64,000 nt of DNA from Paenalcaligenes faecalis (GTDB taxonomy: Bacteria > Pseudomonadota > Gammaproteobacteria > Burkholderiales > Burkholderiaceae_B): the NCBI RefSeq assembly GCF_027557445.1, contig NZ_CP106841.1:1288001-1352000 (forward strand), given 5' to 3'. Below are positions 45,501 through 53,707 of this stretch, in pieces. The notes beneath the pieces are model-generated. The model was not told the origin of the DNA and made no database searches. It saw only the letters and a list, made by a program, of their open reading frames with translations. The stretch's first letter is position 1, and every line of letters starts with the position of its first letter. A program made the position numbers and the translations under genes.

Positions 45501-46295
45501 TTAAGGTCTTACGGGAAAACCCTTGTTACTAAACTGCTTTTGTATTTCTCTAATATCTTGACTCTGCGGTCTACGTATGGTGAAACGAATATCTATACGC
45601 CTATTAGCGCTTAGCTCTTCTTCCGTGTTTTGCTCCTCCGTAACAGGGCGCGTATCCCCATAGCCGCTTACTGAAAAAAGCAAGGTTTGGTCACTATTTC
45701 GCAAATTATCTAAACGGCTTGCCTCAGGTAAATGACTATTCCAAAACTGCCACAAAGAAATGGCCCTAAAGGTAGAAAGCCCCCAATTCCCTTTGCCCAT
45801 AAAACCATTAAAAGGTCTATTGTCAGTATGCCCTTCCACAAAAACCGTATCTAAGTAATCAGCACGATTTCCTTTAGTCATCACCTTATGCAGCACCTCG
45901 CCTATCTGATAGGCCGTGTCTTGGTAAGCCTCTTGTATTTCATAGTCCGCTGTATCAAAGCCAAGCAAATGATTAGGAATACGCAAAACGGTAGCATTTT
46001 CACTCATTACAATCGGAATGCCACGCTGCTTTAACTCTTCAGTGGCTTCTTCTATGATGGTTCTACGCACATACTCCGCCTGCTGTAAGATTTCTATTTC
46101 CTCATCTAGCAGCTGTACTTTGCTATCTAACTCTTGCACTTTATCTTGCAGCTCGTCTTCGGTTTCCATGAGCTGCACCATTAGTACCACCGCGGCTAAA
46201 ATGAAAATCACCACTAAGGCTGACATAATGTCTGAAAAAGACATCCAGTACGGATTCTCTTCATCTACGGGAGCTTGCGGTTGATACTTACGCAT
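45501..46295 (-). CDS. zorB: ZorB-like OmpA/MotB-family protein
   Basis: 264 aa. A single N-terminal membrane segment (MSFSDIMSALVVIFILAAVVLMV, about 18-40) carries the Asp expected to carry ions in stator proteins. A coiled coil (45-100) leads to an OmpA-like peptidoglycan-binding domain (VFVEGHTDNRP, ANRRIDIRF). This matches ZorB of Zorya antiphage systems, which with ZorA forms a motor that senses phage at the envelope. It overlaps zorA by 8 nt. No zorC, D or E follows; the downstream neighbour is the broken hydantoinase. Confidence 0.75.
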   Translation of the reverse strand: MRKYQPQAPVDEENPYWMSFSDIMSALVVIFILAAVVLMVQLMETEDELQDKVQELDSKVQLLDEEIEILQQAEYVRRTIIEEATEELKQRGIPIVMSENATVLRIPNHLLGFDTADYEIQEAYQDTAYQIGEVLHKVMTKGNRADYLDTVFVEGHTDNRPFNGFMGKGNWGLSTFRAISLWQFWNSHLPEASRLDNLRNSDQTLLFSVSGYGDTRPVTEEQNTEEELSANRRIDIRFTIRRPQSQDIREIQKQFSNKGFPVRP

Positions 46296-47559
46296 AAGGA
46301 TTTACCTCAGACTCCTTGTGACTACTGCTCTTGATCTGCCCTACGGCTATACCTTTGCCTAACTCTCGGCTAACAGACAATAAATCTCTAGAAATGCCGC
46401 CTAATTGCGTGCTACTTGCTGCTAAATACTTACTACTGGTGCGCATCCCATCAACCGCCTGTTCAAAATGCTGGGTGAGCTCTCTATGCTGCGCAATCAT
46501 TTGTTGATTTTGCTCGGAACTGGCTTTGGTTATTTGACTAAGCTTATCTAAGGAGCCGTCTAAGCGTTCTGCAGCATGACCCATTTCTCTAGTTTGAGCT
46601 TGACCCGCCTGATTCATGCCACTCATAAACTGCCCCACTAAGCTTTCTAAGGCTTCAGAAGATTGCTGCTGACTATTTTCAACTAAGCTGTCTATGGCGG
46701 GCTTCATAATGCCTTCTAGAGCTGAAACCAACGCCTCTTGCATTTGCACTGATAAATTTTGCACTGACTTTTCCAGCTCTGCGCCAATTTTCTCATGCAG
46801 CGTTTGTAAAGCCACCTTCGACTGCTCACTAGCGTCTTCAATATGAATTAAGGCTTGCTCACTAGAAATAGACGGAAACAGTGCCGCTAGTGCATGGTTT
46901 ATCTGGCTTATGTTTGCCTTGATTGCTCTTTCAAAAGCCCGCTCTATAAATCCAGCCAATAAACTTAAAAACACACCCCAAATGGAGGTGGTAAATGCTA
47001 CTGAAGCGCCACTAATTAATGTGCCAATACCTGCTCTTAAGGTTTCGGTATCACTGGCGTTGGCGTCTAAACCACTTAAGCCGATGACTAAACCCAAAAA
47101 TGTACCTAATACACCAATAGCTACCAACATACTAGGCACAGACACAATCAGTCTATTGCCACTCAACCAAGGGGCTAAGGCCGTAGCATTAAAAAAATAG
47201 CGATTATCAACCGTACTAAACAATCGCGTATTTGCATTATTACTGATGAGGCTTTGATCAAAGCTTAGCCAGGATCTTTTGAGAATAGCATCGGGACTTT
47301 GTGCAAAATGCTCTTTCATCCTTTCTTTATCTGAATACAAAGAATGCTCTTCTGCACTTATCTCACTTTCCCCACCGATCTCTTTTACTTTATTAATGAT
47401 ACGACTAACTCGTTTCTTAGCCGTTTTAAAATAATAAATAACTAGATAAGTGGTATAGACGAGAAAAATTAACCACATAAGCCAAATAATGACTTTGCTG
47501 ACCGACTCGTCTGGATTTAAGGCAACCCAAACATTATGGAGAGAAAACAAATCGCTCAT
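46288..47559 (-). CDS. zorA: ZorA-like MotA/TolQ/ExbB-family channel protein
   Basis: 423 aa. One membrane segment near the N-terminus (IIWLMWLIFLVYTTYLVIYY) is followed, at about 135-210, by the MotA/ExbB channel block (VPSMLVAIGVLGTFLGLVIGL and GIGTLISGASVAFTTSIWG). Residues 215-420 form a long polar coiled tail, the feature that separates ZorA from ordinary MotA. In Zorya the tail passes the signal to cytoplasmic effectors. It is relatively short for ZorA. Upstream lie 180 nt and then an IS element. Confidence 0.75.
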   Translation of the reverse strand: MSDLFSLHNVWVALNPDESVSKVIIWLMWLIFLVYTTYLVIYYFKTAKKRVSRIINKVKEIGGESEISAEEHSLYSDKERMKEHFAQSPDAILKRSWLSFDQSLISNNANTRLFSTVDNRYFFNATALAPWLSGNRLIVSVPSMLVAIGVLGTFLGLVIGLSGLDANASDTETLRAGIGTLISGASVAFTTSIWGVFLSLLAGFIERAFERAIKANISQINHALAALFPSISSEQALIHIEDASEQSKVALQTLHEKIGAELEKSVQNLSVQMQEALVSALEGIMKPAIDSLVENSQQQSSEALESLVGQFMSGMNQAGQAQTREMGHAAERLDGSLDKLSQITKASSEQNQQMIAQHRELTQHFEQAVDGMRTSSKYLAASSTQLGGISRDLLSVSRELGKGIAVGQIKSSSHKESEVNPYA

Positions 47560-47805
47560 CTATGCGTGCATCCTTATAAGTGGGAACTTGGCGTTATGGT
47601 ACTACATTGCCATGCAAAATAAGAGACTATCTATGTAGATCGGTTATTCAATGGTAGGATTAGTAACAAAAGAAATTCTACGAGTAATCTGTATTATTTT
47701 ACGGGGTAGTTACATAAGTTAACCGATGACACTGCAATCATTGTGAATCGACCAAGGTTTACTAGACACATTTTTGCCTCATAATATCGTCTTAAGGAGA
47801 CGTTT

Positions 47806-48084
47806 ATGAGTAAGGCTCGATTTACAGAAGAATTCAAGGTTGCAGCAGTTAAGCAGGTGGCTGAGCACGGACGCCCCGTTGCGGAAGTGGCTGCTCGTCT
47901 GGGCGTATCGACGCACAGCATATATGGATGGTTAAAGCGCTATAACAAGCCAACGGAGCAACGTAAGCAAGAGAGTGCCGAGGCGGCTGAGCTCAAGCGC
48001 TTGCGCACTGAGGTTAAGCGACTTACTGAAGAGCGAGACATCTTAAAAAAGGCCGCCGCGTACTTTGCCAAGGAGTCCGGCTAA
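47806..48084 (+). CDS. IS3-family transposase OrfA
   Basis: 92 aa. A helix-turn-helix (TEEFKVAAVKQVAEHG, ARLGVSTHSIYGWLKRY) is followed by a leucine-rich coiled coil (LKRLRTEVKRLTEERDILKKA). It binds the inverted repeats and is fused to OrfB by -1 frameshifting at AAAAAAG (48045-48051). Intact, unlike the IS3 remnant at 40563. Confidence 0.92.
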   Translation: MSKARFTEEFKVAAVKQVAEHGRPVAEVAARLGVSTHSIYGWLKRYNKPTEQRKQESAEAAELKRLRTEVKRLTEERDILKKAAAYFAKESG

Positions 48085-48122
48085 AGGACGCGTTTATCGA
48101 ACAGCATTCGACTCAATATGCG

Positions 48123-48959
48123 GTGCGTCTACTCTGCGCCGTGCTACAGGTGCACCACAGCGGTTATTACGCATGGCGACGCAGTACTCATAGTCAGCGT
48201 CACCTAGAGGATCAACGCTTACTGGCCTTAGTGCAAGCCTCTTGGCTTGAGAGCGCACGCGTGTATGGTTACCGCAAGGTGCATCATGATTTGCGTGCAC
48301 AGGGTGAATCGTGCAGCCGGCACCGCGTAGCACGTTTGATGCGCAGTCAAGGTTGGCGTGCTCAGGTCGGATACCGTCGTCGTCTAGGGTTATACGGAGG
48401 TGTACCACATAGTGTTGCCGCTAATATCCTAGATCGCCAGTTTGATGTGGCTGCGCCTAACATCGCCTGGGTAACAGATATTACCTATATCCGTACCCAT
48501 GAGGGTTGGTTGTACCTGGCCGTTGTATTGGATTTATTCTCTCGCCAGGTGGTCGGTTGGTCAATGAGTTCACGTATGAGTAAAGACCTAGCTATACAGG
48601 CCTTACTGTCAGCAGTCTGGAGACGAAAACCAAAACAACGTGTCATGGTGCACTCCGATCAAGGCAGTCAATTCACGAGTTACGAGTGGACTACTTTTCT
48701 AGCTAATCATAATCTAGAGCCAAGCATGAGTCGCCGCGGTAATTGCCATGATAATGCTGTCGCTGAAAGCTTTTTTCAGTTACTTAAGCGAGAGCGTATC
48801 AAACGCAGAGTTTATAACTCCAGAGCGCAAGCACGCCAAGATGTTTTTGACTACATCGAAATGTTTTATAACCCGATTCGTCGGCATAGTCATGCTGCGA
48901 ATCTTTCGCCGATAAACTACGAACGGTACTACTTTTCTGAGGCAATGAACTGTCTATAA
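48123..48959 (+). CDS. IS3-family transposase OrfB (DDE integrase domain)
   Basis: 278 aa from GTG; in the element it is made mainly as an OrfAB fusion through the slippery site. An HTH_21 segment (HHDLRAQGESCSRHRVARLM) is followed by the DDE catalytic domain: WVTDITYI (Asp), VHSDQGSQF (Asp) and NCHDNAVAESFF (Glu). All three catalytic residues and the C-terminus (YNPIRRHSHAANLSP) are present, so the element could be active. Confidence 0.93.
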   Translation: MRLLCAVLQVHHSGYYAWRRSTHSQRHLEDQRLLALVQASWLESARVYGYRKVHHDLRAQGESCSRHRVARLMRSQGWRAQVGYRRRLGLYGGVPHSVAANILDRQFDVAAPNIAWVTDITYIRTHEGWLYLAVVLDLFSRQVVGWSMSSRMSKDLAIQALLSAVWRRKPKQRVMVHSDQGSQFTSYEWTTFLANHNLEPSMSRRGNCHDNAVAESFFQLLKRERIKRRVYNSRAQARQDVFDYIEMFYNPIRRHSHAANLSPINYERYYFSEAMNCL

Positions 48960-49025
48960 AAGTCTGGTCGATTCACTCCCATTTAAAAAGAGGCTGCGTT
49001 ATAGAACCTCAAAGTCTTGATCTAA

Positions 49026-49242
49026 CTAAGGCTTTTACCTGCCTATTCAACTCACCTGAGATCGATTTATGTCCCAACAAAGCAGTTAGCTCTGATTTAC
49101 TTAATTAATGATTGATATCTAACGAACAACAAAACCTTAGCAGCAATGCTTGACTGTTAGATTTTTTCCGTCCGCGATCCAAGCGATACGCCCTTGTGAC
49201 ATACTTGATTCCCAAAAAGTAAACTTACAATGTAATACAAGG
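49026..49242 (+). repeat. Degenerate copy of island segments (fic 3' part and GIY-YIG 5' end)
   Basis: 49026-49154 resembles 7171-7296 (fic coding DNA), and 49181-49242 resembles 6064-6126 (start of the GIY-YIG gene), both in the same orientation as the originals but in swapped order. Both are broken by small indels and stops. The remaining DNA of this 294-bp gap shows no other gene. Confidence 0.7.
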
Positions 49243-49270
49243 TTATTCTTCCCTTGTAGCTTATGTAAAG

Positions 49271-50776
49271 TCACAGCCAATACATCTGTTTTACAGGGTG
49301 GGAAAAAGTCGGGTAATGCATCCAGACACCTTTTAAACCCCGCCGTACTACGGTTGCAATTTCAGGTGTAAATAGCCACACATTCACAGCATCATCCACT
49401 AGCTTTCTTTGAATTTCTTGTAGGACTTGACGTTGTGATCTCGGGTTATAAATTTGATTGTAGCCTTTCAGCAATTGATCAAACTCAGGGCTACTATAAC
49501 CAAAATAATAATTTGAATCCGCATAAATATAATAATCTAAAGGCTCAGCATGCAAAATGAGGCTCAAGTCAAAATCACCTTTAAATACAGTAGATAGCCA
49601 TTCGTCCCAACTGAGTTGAACTAGATTTATATGTATACCAATTTCCTTGAGGGCTTCTACAATAACAGGGCCACCTGCCATCGCATAGGGAGTTGGAGGC
49701 AATGATAAATTTAATGATATGGGTAATTCCACATTTGCTTCAGCAAGCAAACTTTTAGCCTTTTCAATATCAAATGGATACACACTCGTTAGATCAATGT
49801 AGCCAATCTCATTGACTGCATAGTGACTACCAATGGCTCGACCTTGATCTAAGTAAGCTTCTCGTATTAAAGCCTCACGATCTATAGCATGAGATAAGGC
49901 CTGTCTAACTTTTAAATTATTTAATGGTTCTTTTTTATTATTGATGGCCAGTAAAACCTTACTTGTTGAATCTCCTCTAAGCACCTCATACTGACTATTA
50001 TTCTGAAACTCGTAAGTATTTAAGGCTGTCATATGAAAAAGTAGATCTATCCTATTTGATTTAATTGCTTTAACCTGCTCCTCAGGACTAGGGATAAAGT
50101 AATACTCAATTAAATCAATTCGTATCAATTGATTTACATGATAATCATCTGATTTTTTTAAAACTATCTTTTCTTTATTTTTATACTCAACAAACTGAAA
50201 AGGACCTGTTCCTATTGGATAGGTCCCTAGCTGATCAACTGTTTCCGGATGTACAATAACAGCAGGTGATTCGGCTAATCTAAACAAAGTTAATGGATCA
50301 GGATGCTCGATCTGTATCGCAACAGTTTTATCATCTAGCACTAATATTTTTTCGACACCACTAAACAATGGTTTGTAAAGCTTATTTTTTTCTTTTAATG
50401 AGATAGCGCGCTCTAGACTATATTTAACTACATTTGCGTTTAGCTCTCTACCATTATGAAAAAAAACATTAGGCTTGATATGAAAAATATAAGTCCTTCC
50501 ATCATCAGAAATCTGCCACTCTCTCGCTAAGCAAGGCTCCACGTTTCCTTTTTCATCTAGCTGTACCAACCCTTCCAACACATTATAATGAAGGACTTGA
50601 GCTACTACGATTTCTGCTGTGCTAGTCGGATCGAGACTGCTTGGAGCTAGTGATAAGCCAATTCTCACAGTGTCTTTATCTGCTGTAGATCCTAAAACCG
50701 ATTGACTTGCCCCCATAACCATAAGCGAAATTGGGGTAATAAGCACTTGACGTCGCGTAACCATAAGCAAATCCAT
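49271..50776 (-). CDS. Peptide/nickel-type ABC transporter substrate-binding protein
   Basis: 501 aa SBP_bac_5 family receptor. The N-terminus has TRRQVL followed by a hydrophobic run (about 8-30), resembling a twin-arginine or Sec signal. Core blocks: GLSLAPSSLDPTSTAEIVVAQVLHYNVLEGL, LAREWQISDDGRTYIFHIK, ALSHAIDREALI. It captures peptides or similar solutes in the periplasm. No permease or ATPase genes adjoin it, so it may serve a distant transporter. It is divergent from the cyclase gene, with 43 nt between starts. Confidence 0.88.
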   Translation of the reverse strand: MDLLMVTRRQVLITPISLMVMGASQSVLGSTADKDTVRIGLSLAPSSLDPTSTAEIVVAQVLHYNVLEGLVQLDEKGNVEPCLAREWQISDDGRTYIFHIKPNVFFHNGRELNANVVKYSLERAISLKEKNKLYKPLFSGVEKILVLDDKTVAIQIEHPDPLTLFRLAESPAVIVHPETVDQLGTYPIGTGPFQFVEYKNKEKIVLKKSDDYHVNQLIRIDLIEYYFIPSPEEQVKAIKSNRIDLLFHMTALNTYEFQNNSQYEVLRGDSTSKVLLAINNKKEPLNNLKVRQALSHAIDREALIREAYLDQGRAIGSHYAVNEIGYIDLTSVYPFDIEKAKSLLAEANVELPISLNLSLPPTPYAMAGGPVIVEALKEIGIHINLVQLSWDEWLSTVFKGDFDLSLILHAEPLDYYIYADSNYYFGYSSPEFDQLLKGYNQIYNPRSQRQVLQEIQRKLVDDAVNVWLFTPEIATVVRRGLKGVWMHYPTFSHPVKQMYWL

Positions 50777-50819
50777 TTATAATGATTAATACGTAAATTT
50801 TAAAATTCGGAAAATTGGT

Positions 50820-52364
50820 ATGGATGCTCATATTAAAGCAAAACCAAGGTATAGAACTACGATATTTATTATTATACTGTTTGCTCTGTTATTGATCTGG
50901 ACTCTACTCTTTTTTTATACTCAGCGTCAAACACAAAAAAAGCATCTTGCCGAAAATGAACTACAACTAATAAATCAACTACAGCGCGCTAATATACAGC
51001 TGTGGCGCGAGCATCATCTCATTGATGCTGCACATATTACAGAGGATCTTCTCTTTAACAGCACTATTAGTTACTGGCTCAATGAGGAGCTCGACATTAA
51101 CTCTCAAAAGGGTATCCAAGAACATATCAGTAATACCTTGCGTATTATGCAAGAGCAACACGGCTATAACGCAGCGTATTTGGTTGACTTAAACGGTAAT
51201 ATTGTCTTAGATGCGTTAGAAAAAACCAATCTGGAATTGCCTGATGAAGAGCTTATAGCCATGCATAAAGCCTTTCAAGTAGCGAGCCCTATCGCGATAG
51301 AACCACGTTTACATCCTTTCTTTGGCTTTCCTTTTTTTGGTGTTATTACACCCATTTATGATCAAAAAAACCAACCTATTGCCAGCGTTTGGCTTGTTAC
51401 GGATGTACGTAAGTCACTTTACAAACTAATAGAAAAATGGCCAGGAATTAGTAAAACAGCCGAAAGCAATCTTATTATGCAAGATGGAGATAAGACGGTA
51501 CTACTTAGTCCTTTGCGTCACAATGCTTTAGAACATCAGAAAAATAATTTTTTCTCAACAGCTCTTAGTGATATGCATGGACTTTTCGATACGACCGATT
51601 ATCGTAATGAAAAGGTAATAGCGACATCCACATTAATTAATCAGTCCCCTTGGATTTTGGTTTCCAAAGTTGACAGTAATGAGGTCTTAAAAAGTAGCCC
51701 ACAAGAATTACTGGGCTTAGCTACACCGATGGTTTTGTATTTATTAATCGCATCATCAGGTTTAATTTACATACAGAACCAAGGCTGGAAAAGAGAAAAA
51801 AAACTCACTCTAGAGCTAGAGCACATGATGCGAATAGACGCTCTTACAAACGTAGCGAATCGTCTTGCTTTAGATGAAAGCTTAGATAGAGAGTGGGCTA
51901 ATGCATATCGCTCCCACACACCAATCTCATTTTTAATGATAGATATTGATTTTTTTAAAAAATTCAATGATACATATGGTCATTTAGAAGGTGATGAATG
52001 CTTAAAGTTTATAACTCAACAACTCTCTAGTGTAGTAGGCCGATCCTCTGACCTAGTAGCACGCTATGGCGGGGAAGAGTTCTCAATATTGCTGCCAAAC
52101 ACGAGTGCTAAGGATGCCTTGCTCATAGGAAATCGTATTTGTGCTCATATTAGCAATAAAAATTACAAGCACCTCTATAGCAATAAGACCTCATTGATTA
52201 CGGTAAGTATAGGTCTAGCAACCATGCACCCCCACCAAGAGGGAAAAACCATTAACGTCAACCATTTGACACAGCGAGCAGACTACGCCCTATACAAAGC
52301 TAAACAAGCAGGGCGTAATCAAGTTATTGAGTTTACGGTTTTTTCTAAAAACCCCACCATATAA
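50820..52364 (+). CDS. Membrane-bound diguanylate cyclase with periplasmic sensor
   Basis: 514 aa. Membrane segments at about 15-37 and 293-312 flank a periplasmic domain of Cache type (GYNAAYLVDLNGNIVLDA, LVTDVRKSLYKLIEKW). The GGDEF domain (345-508) has DALTNVANRLALDE, IDIDFFKKFNDTYG and the active site RYGGEEFS, with an inhibitory RSSD site just before it. It makes c-di-GMP from GTP in response to an unknown periplasmic signal. Intact, in contrast to the cyclase at 18129. Confidence 0.92.
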   Translation: MDAHIKAKPRYRTTIFIIILFALLLIWTLLFFYTQRQTQKKHLAENELQLINQLQRANIQLWREHHLIDAAHITEDLLFNSTISYWLNEELDINSQKGIQEHISNTLRIMQEQHGYNAAYLVDLNGNIVLDALEKTNLELPDEELIAMHKAFQVASPIAIEPRLHPFFGFPFFGVITPIYDQKNQPIASVWLVTDVRKSLYKLIEKWPGISKTAESNLIMQDGDKTVLLSPLRHNALEHQKNNFFSTALSDMHGLFDTTDYRNEKVIATSTLINQSPWILVSKVDSNEVLKSSPQELLGLATPMVLYLLIASSGLIYIQNQGWKREKKLTLELEHMMRIDALTNVANRLALDESLDREWANAYRSHTPISFLMIDIDFFKKFNDTYGHLEGDECLKFITQQLSSVVGRSSDLVARYGGEEFSILLPNTSAKDALLIGNRICAHISNKNYKHLYSNKTSLITVSIGLATMHPHQEGKTINVNHLTQRADYALYKAKQAGRNQVIEFTVFSKNPTI

Positions 52365-52447
52365 CTCAGTGTTTTCCACATTTGTAGACCTACCCAATCC
52401 ACAGTACACTGTGTTTTTATACAGTCAACTAAATTTTCACTTACACC

Positions 52448-53698
52448 ATGTCCCTTAATATCCTCCACACTTCTGATTGGCATCTAGGGCGTTTGCTCTA
52501 TGACAAAAGACGCGACCATGAATTTAGTGCTTTTTTGGATTGGTTACTCCTTACCATTCAACAGCAGCACATTGATGTTCTTATCGTGGCGGGGGATATT
52601 TTTGACACCAGCGCCCCCAGCCATCAGGCGCAAAGCTTGTACTATCAATTTTTGTGTCAGGTCGCCAACACGTGTTGTAGGCATGTCATTATTATTGCTG
52701 GCAATCACGACTCGCCTACTTTTATCAATGCCCCAAAAGACCTACTGCACGCGCTGGACATTCATGTTGTAGGGCAGGCTAGCCCGTTGGACTCTATTTC
52801 TGACGAGGTTCTGCTTTTAACAGATGCCTCAGGCACACCAGAACTGATTGTCTGTGCGGTACCCTATCTACGTGATAGAGATGTTCGCCTAGTGCAAGCC
52901 GGTGAAACCATAGAGGACAAGGCAAAAAATGCGGTGTTAGGTATTCAGCAGCATTACGCTCAGGTCGCGCAGGCCGCCCAACAACTTAATGCAACGTTAA
53001 CGCATCCTGTGCCTTTGATTGCAACAGGTCATTTATTTGCCGCGGGTGGGAAAACACTGGCTGACGATGGGGTGCGGGATTTATATGTGGGCAGTTTGGC
53101 GCATATTTCGGCGGACTGCTTTCCTGACTGTTTTGACTATGTTGCCTTAGGGCATTTACACGTTCCGCAGTCAGTCGCTAACAACGACACGATTCGCTAC
53201 AGCGGTTCGCCCATCGCCATGGGATTCGGTGAAGCCAAACAGCAAAAATCCCTTTGCCTAGTTCGACTTGGGTCCGACCAAACCGTGCAGGTCAGCCTGT
53301 TGGCTATTCCCGTCTTTCAGCGGCTACAGCGCGTACGCGGCGACTGGGATCAACTTCAAGCTGAACTCACTACTCTGACGCAGGAAAATGAATCCATTTG
53401 GGTAGAGGTGATTTACTCCGCTGCCACTTTGATGCCGGATTTACGCGAAAAAATTGAAGCCCTAGTACAAAACAGCACGATTGAGGTATTACGCATCCAA
53501 AATCAAGCGCTTGCACCCAGCGCTCTGCTTCAGTCCCATGAACAAGAAAGCTTAGAGCAACTATCTGAACTGGACGTGTTTCAGCGCTGCCTAGATAGCC
53601 ATCAGATCGAACCCAGCCAACAGCCTGAGCTAACCGCTGCGTTCCAAGAAATATGGCATTTAGCCTTAGATCTCCCCCCCTCCTCTTCCTCTCATTAG
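52448..53698 (+). CDS. sbcD: SbcD, exonuclease subunit
   Basis: 416 aa Mre11-family metallophosphoesterase. Motifs: HTSDWHLGR, VAGDIFD, IIAGNHDSP, ATGHLFA and ALGHLHVPQ. With SbcC it cuts hairpins and blocked DNA ends during replication repair. It precedes sbcC by 9 nt on the same strand. The C-terminal capping region (about 290-416) is more variable, as usual. Confidence 0.95.
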   Translation: MSLNILHTSDWHLGRLLYDKRRDHEFSAFLDWLLLTIQQQHIDVLIVAGDIFDTSAPSHQAQSLYYQFLCQVANTCCRHVIIIAGNHDSPTFINAPKDLLHALDIHVVGQASPLDSISDEVLLLTDASGTPELIVCAVPYLRDRDVRLVQAGETIEDKAKNAVLGIQQHYAQVAQAAQQLNATLTHPVPLIATGHLFAAGGKTLADDGVRDLYVGSLAHISADCFPDCFDYVALGHLHVPQSVANNDTIRYSGSPIAMGFGEAKQQKSLCLVRLGSDQTVQVSLLAIPVFQRLQRVRGDWDQLQAELTTLTQENESIWVEVIYSAATLMPDLREKIEALVQNSTIEVLRIQNQALAPSALLQSHEQESLEQLSELDVFQRCLDSHQIEPSQQPELTAAFQEIWHLALDLPPSSSSH

Positions 53699-53707
53699 GT
53701 CTGTAGT

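Larger units (their letters stand above)
47743..48976 (+). mobile_element. Complete IS3-family insertion sequence
   Basis: About 1.23 kb bounded by GTGAATCGACCA (47743-47754) and its complement TGGTCGATTCAC (48965-48976). It holds orfA and orfB with an A6G frameshift site (48045-48051). No target duplication was recognised in the flanks. It sits between zorA and a degenerate repeat of island sequence. Confidence 0.88.

Noticed and set aside
47559-47743. Missing Zorya effector upstream of zorA
   Set aside because: The 180-nt gap between zorA and the IS has no coding frame of useful length.
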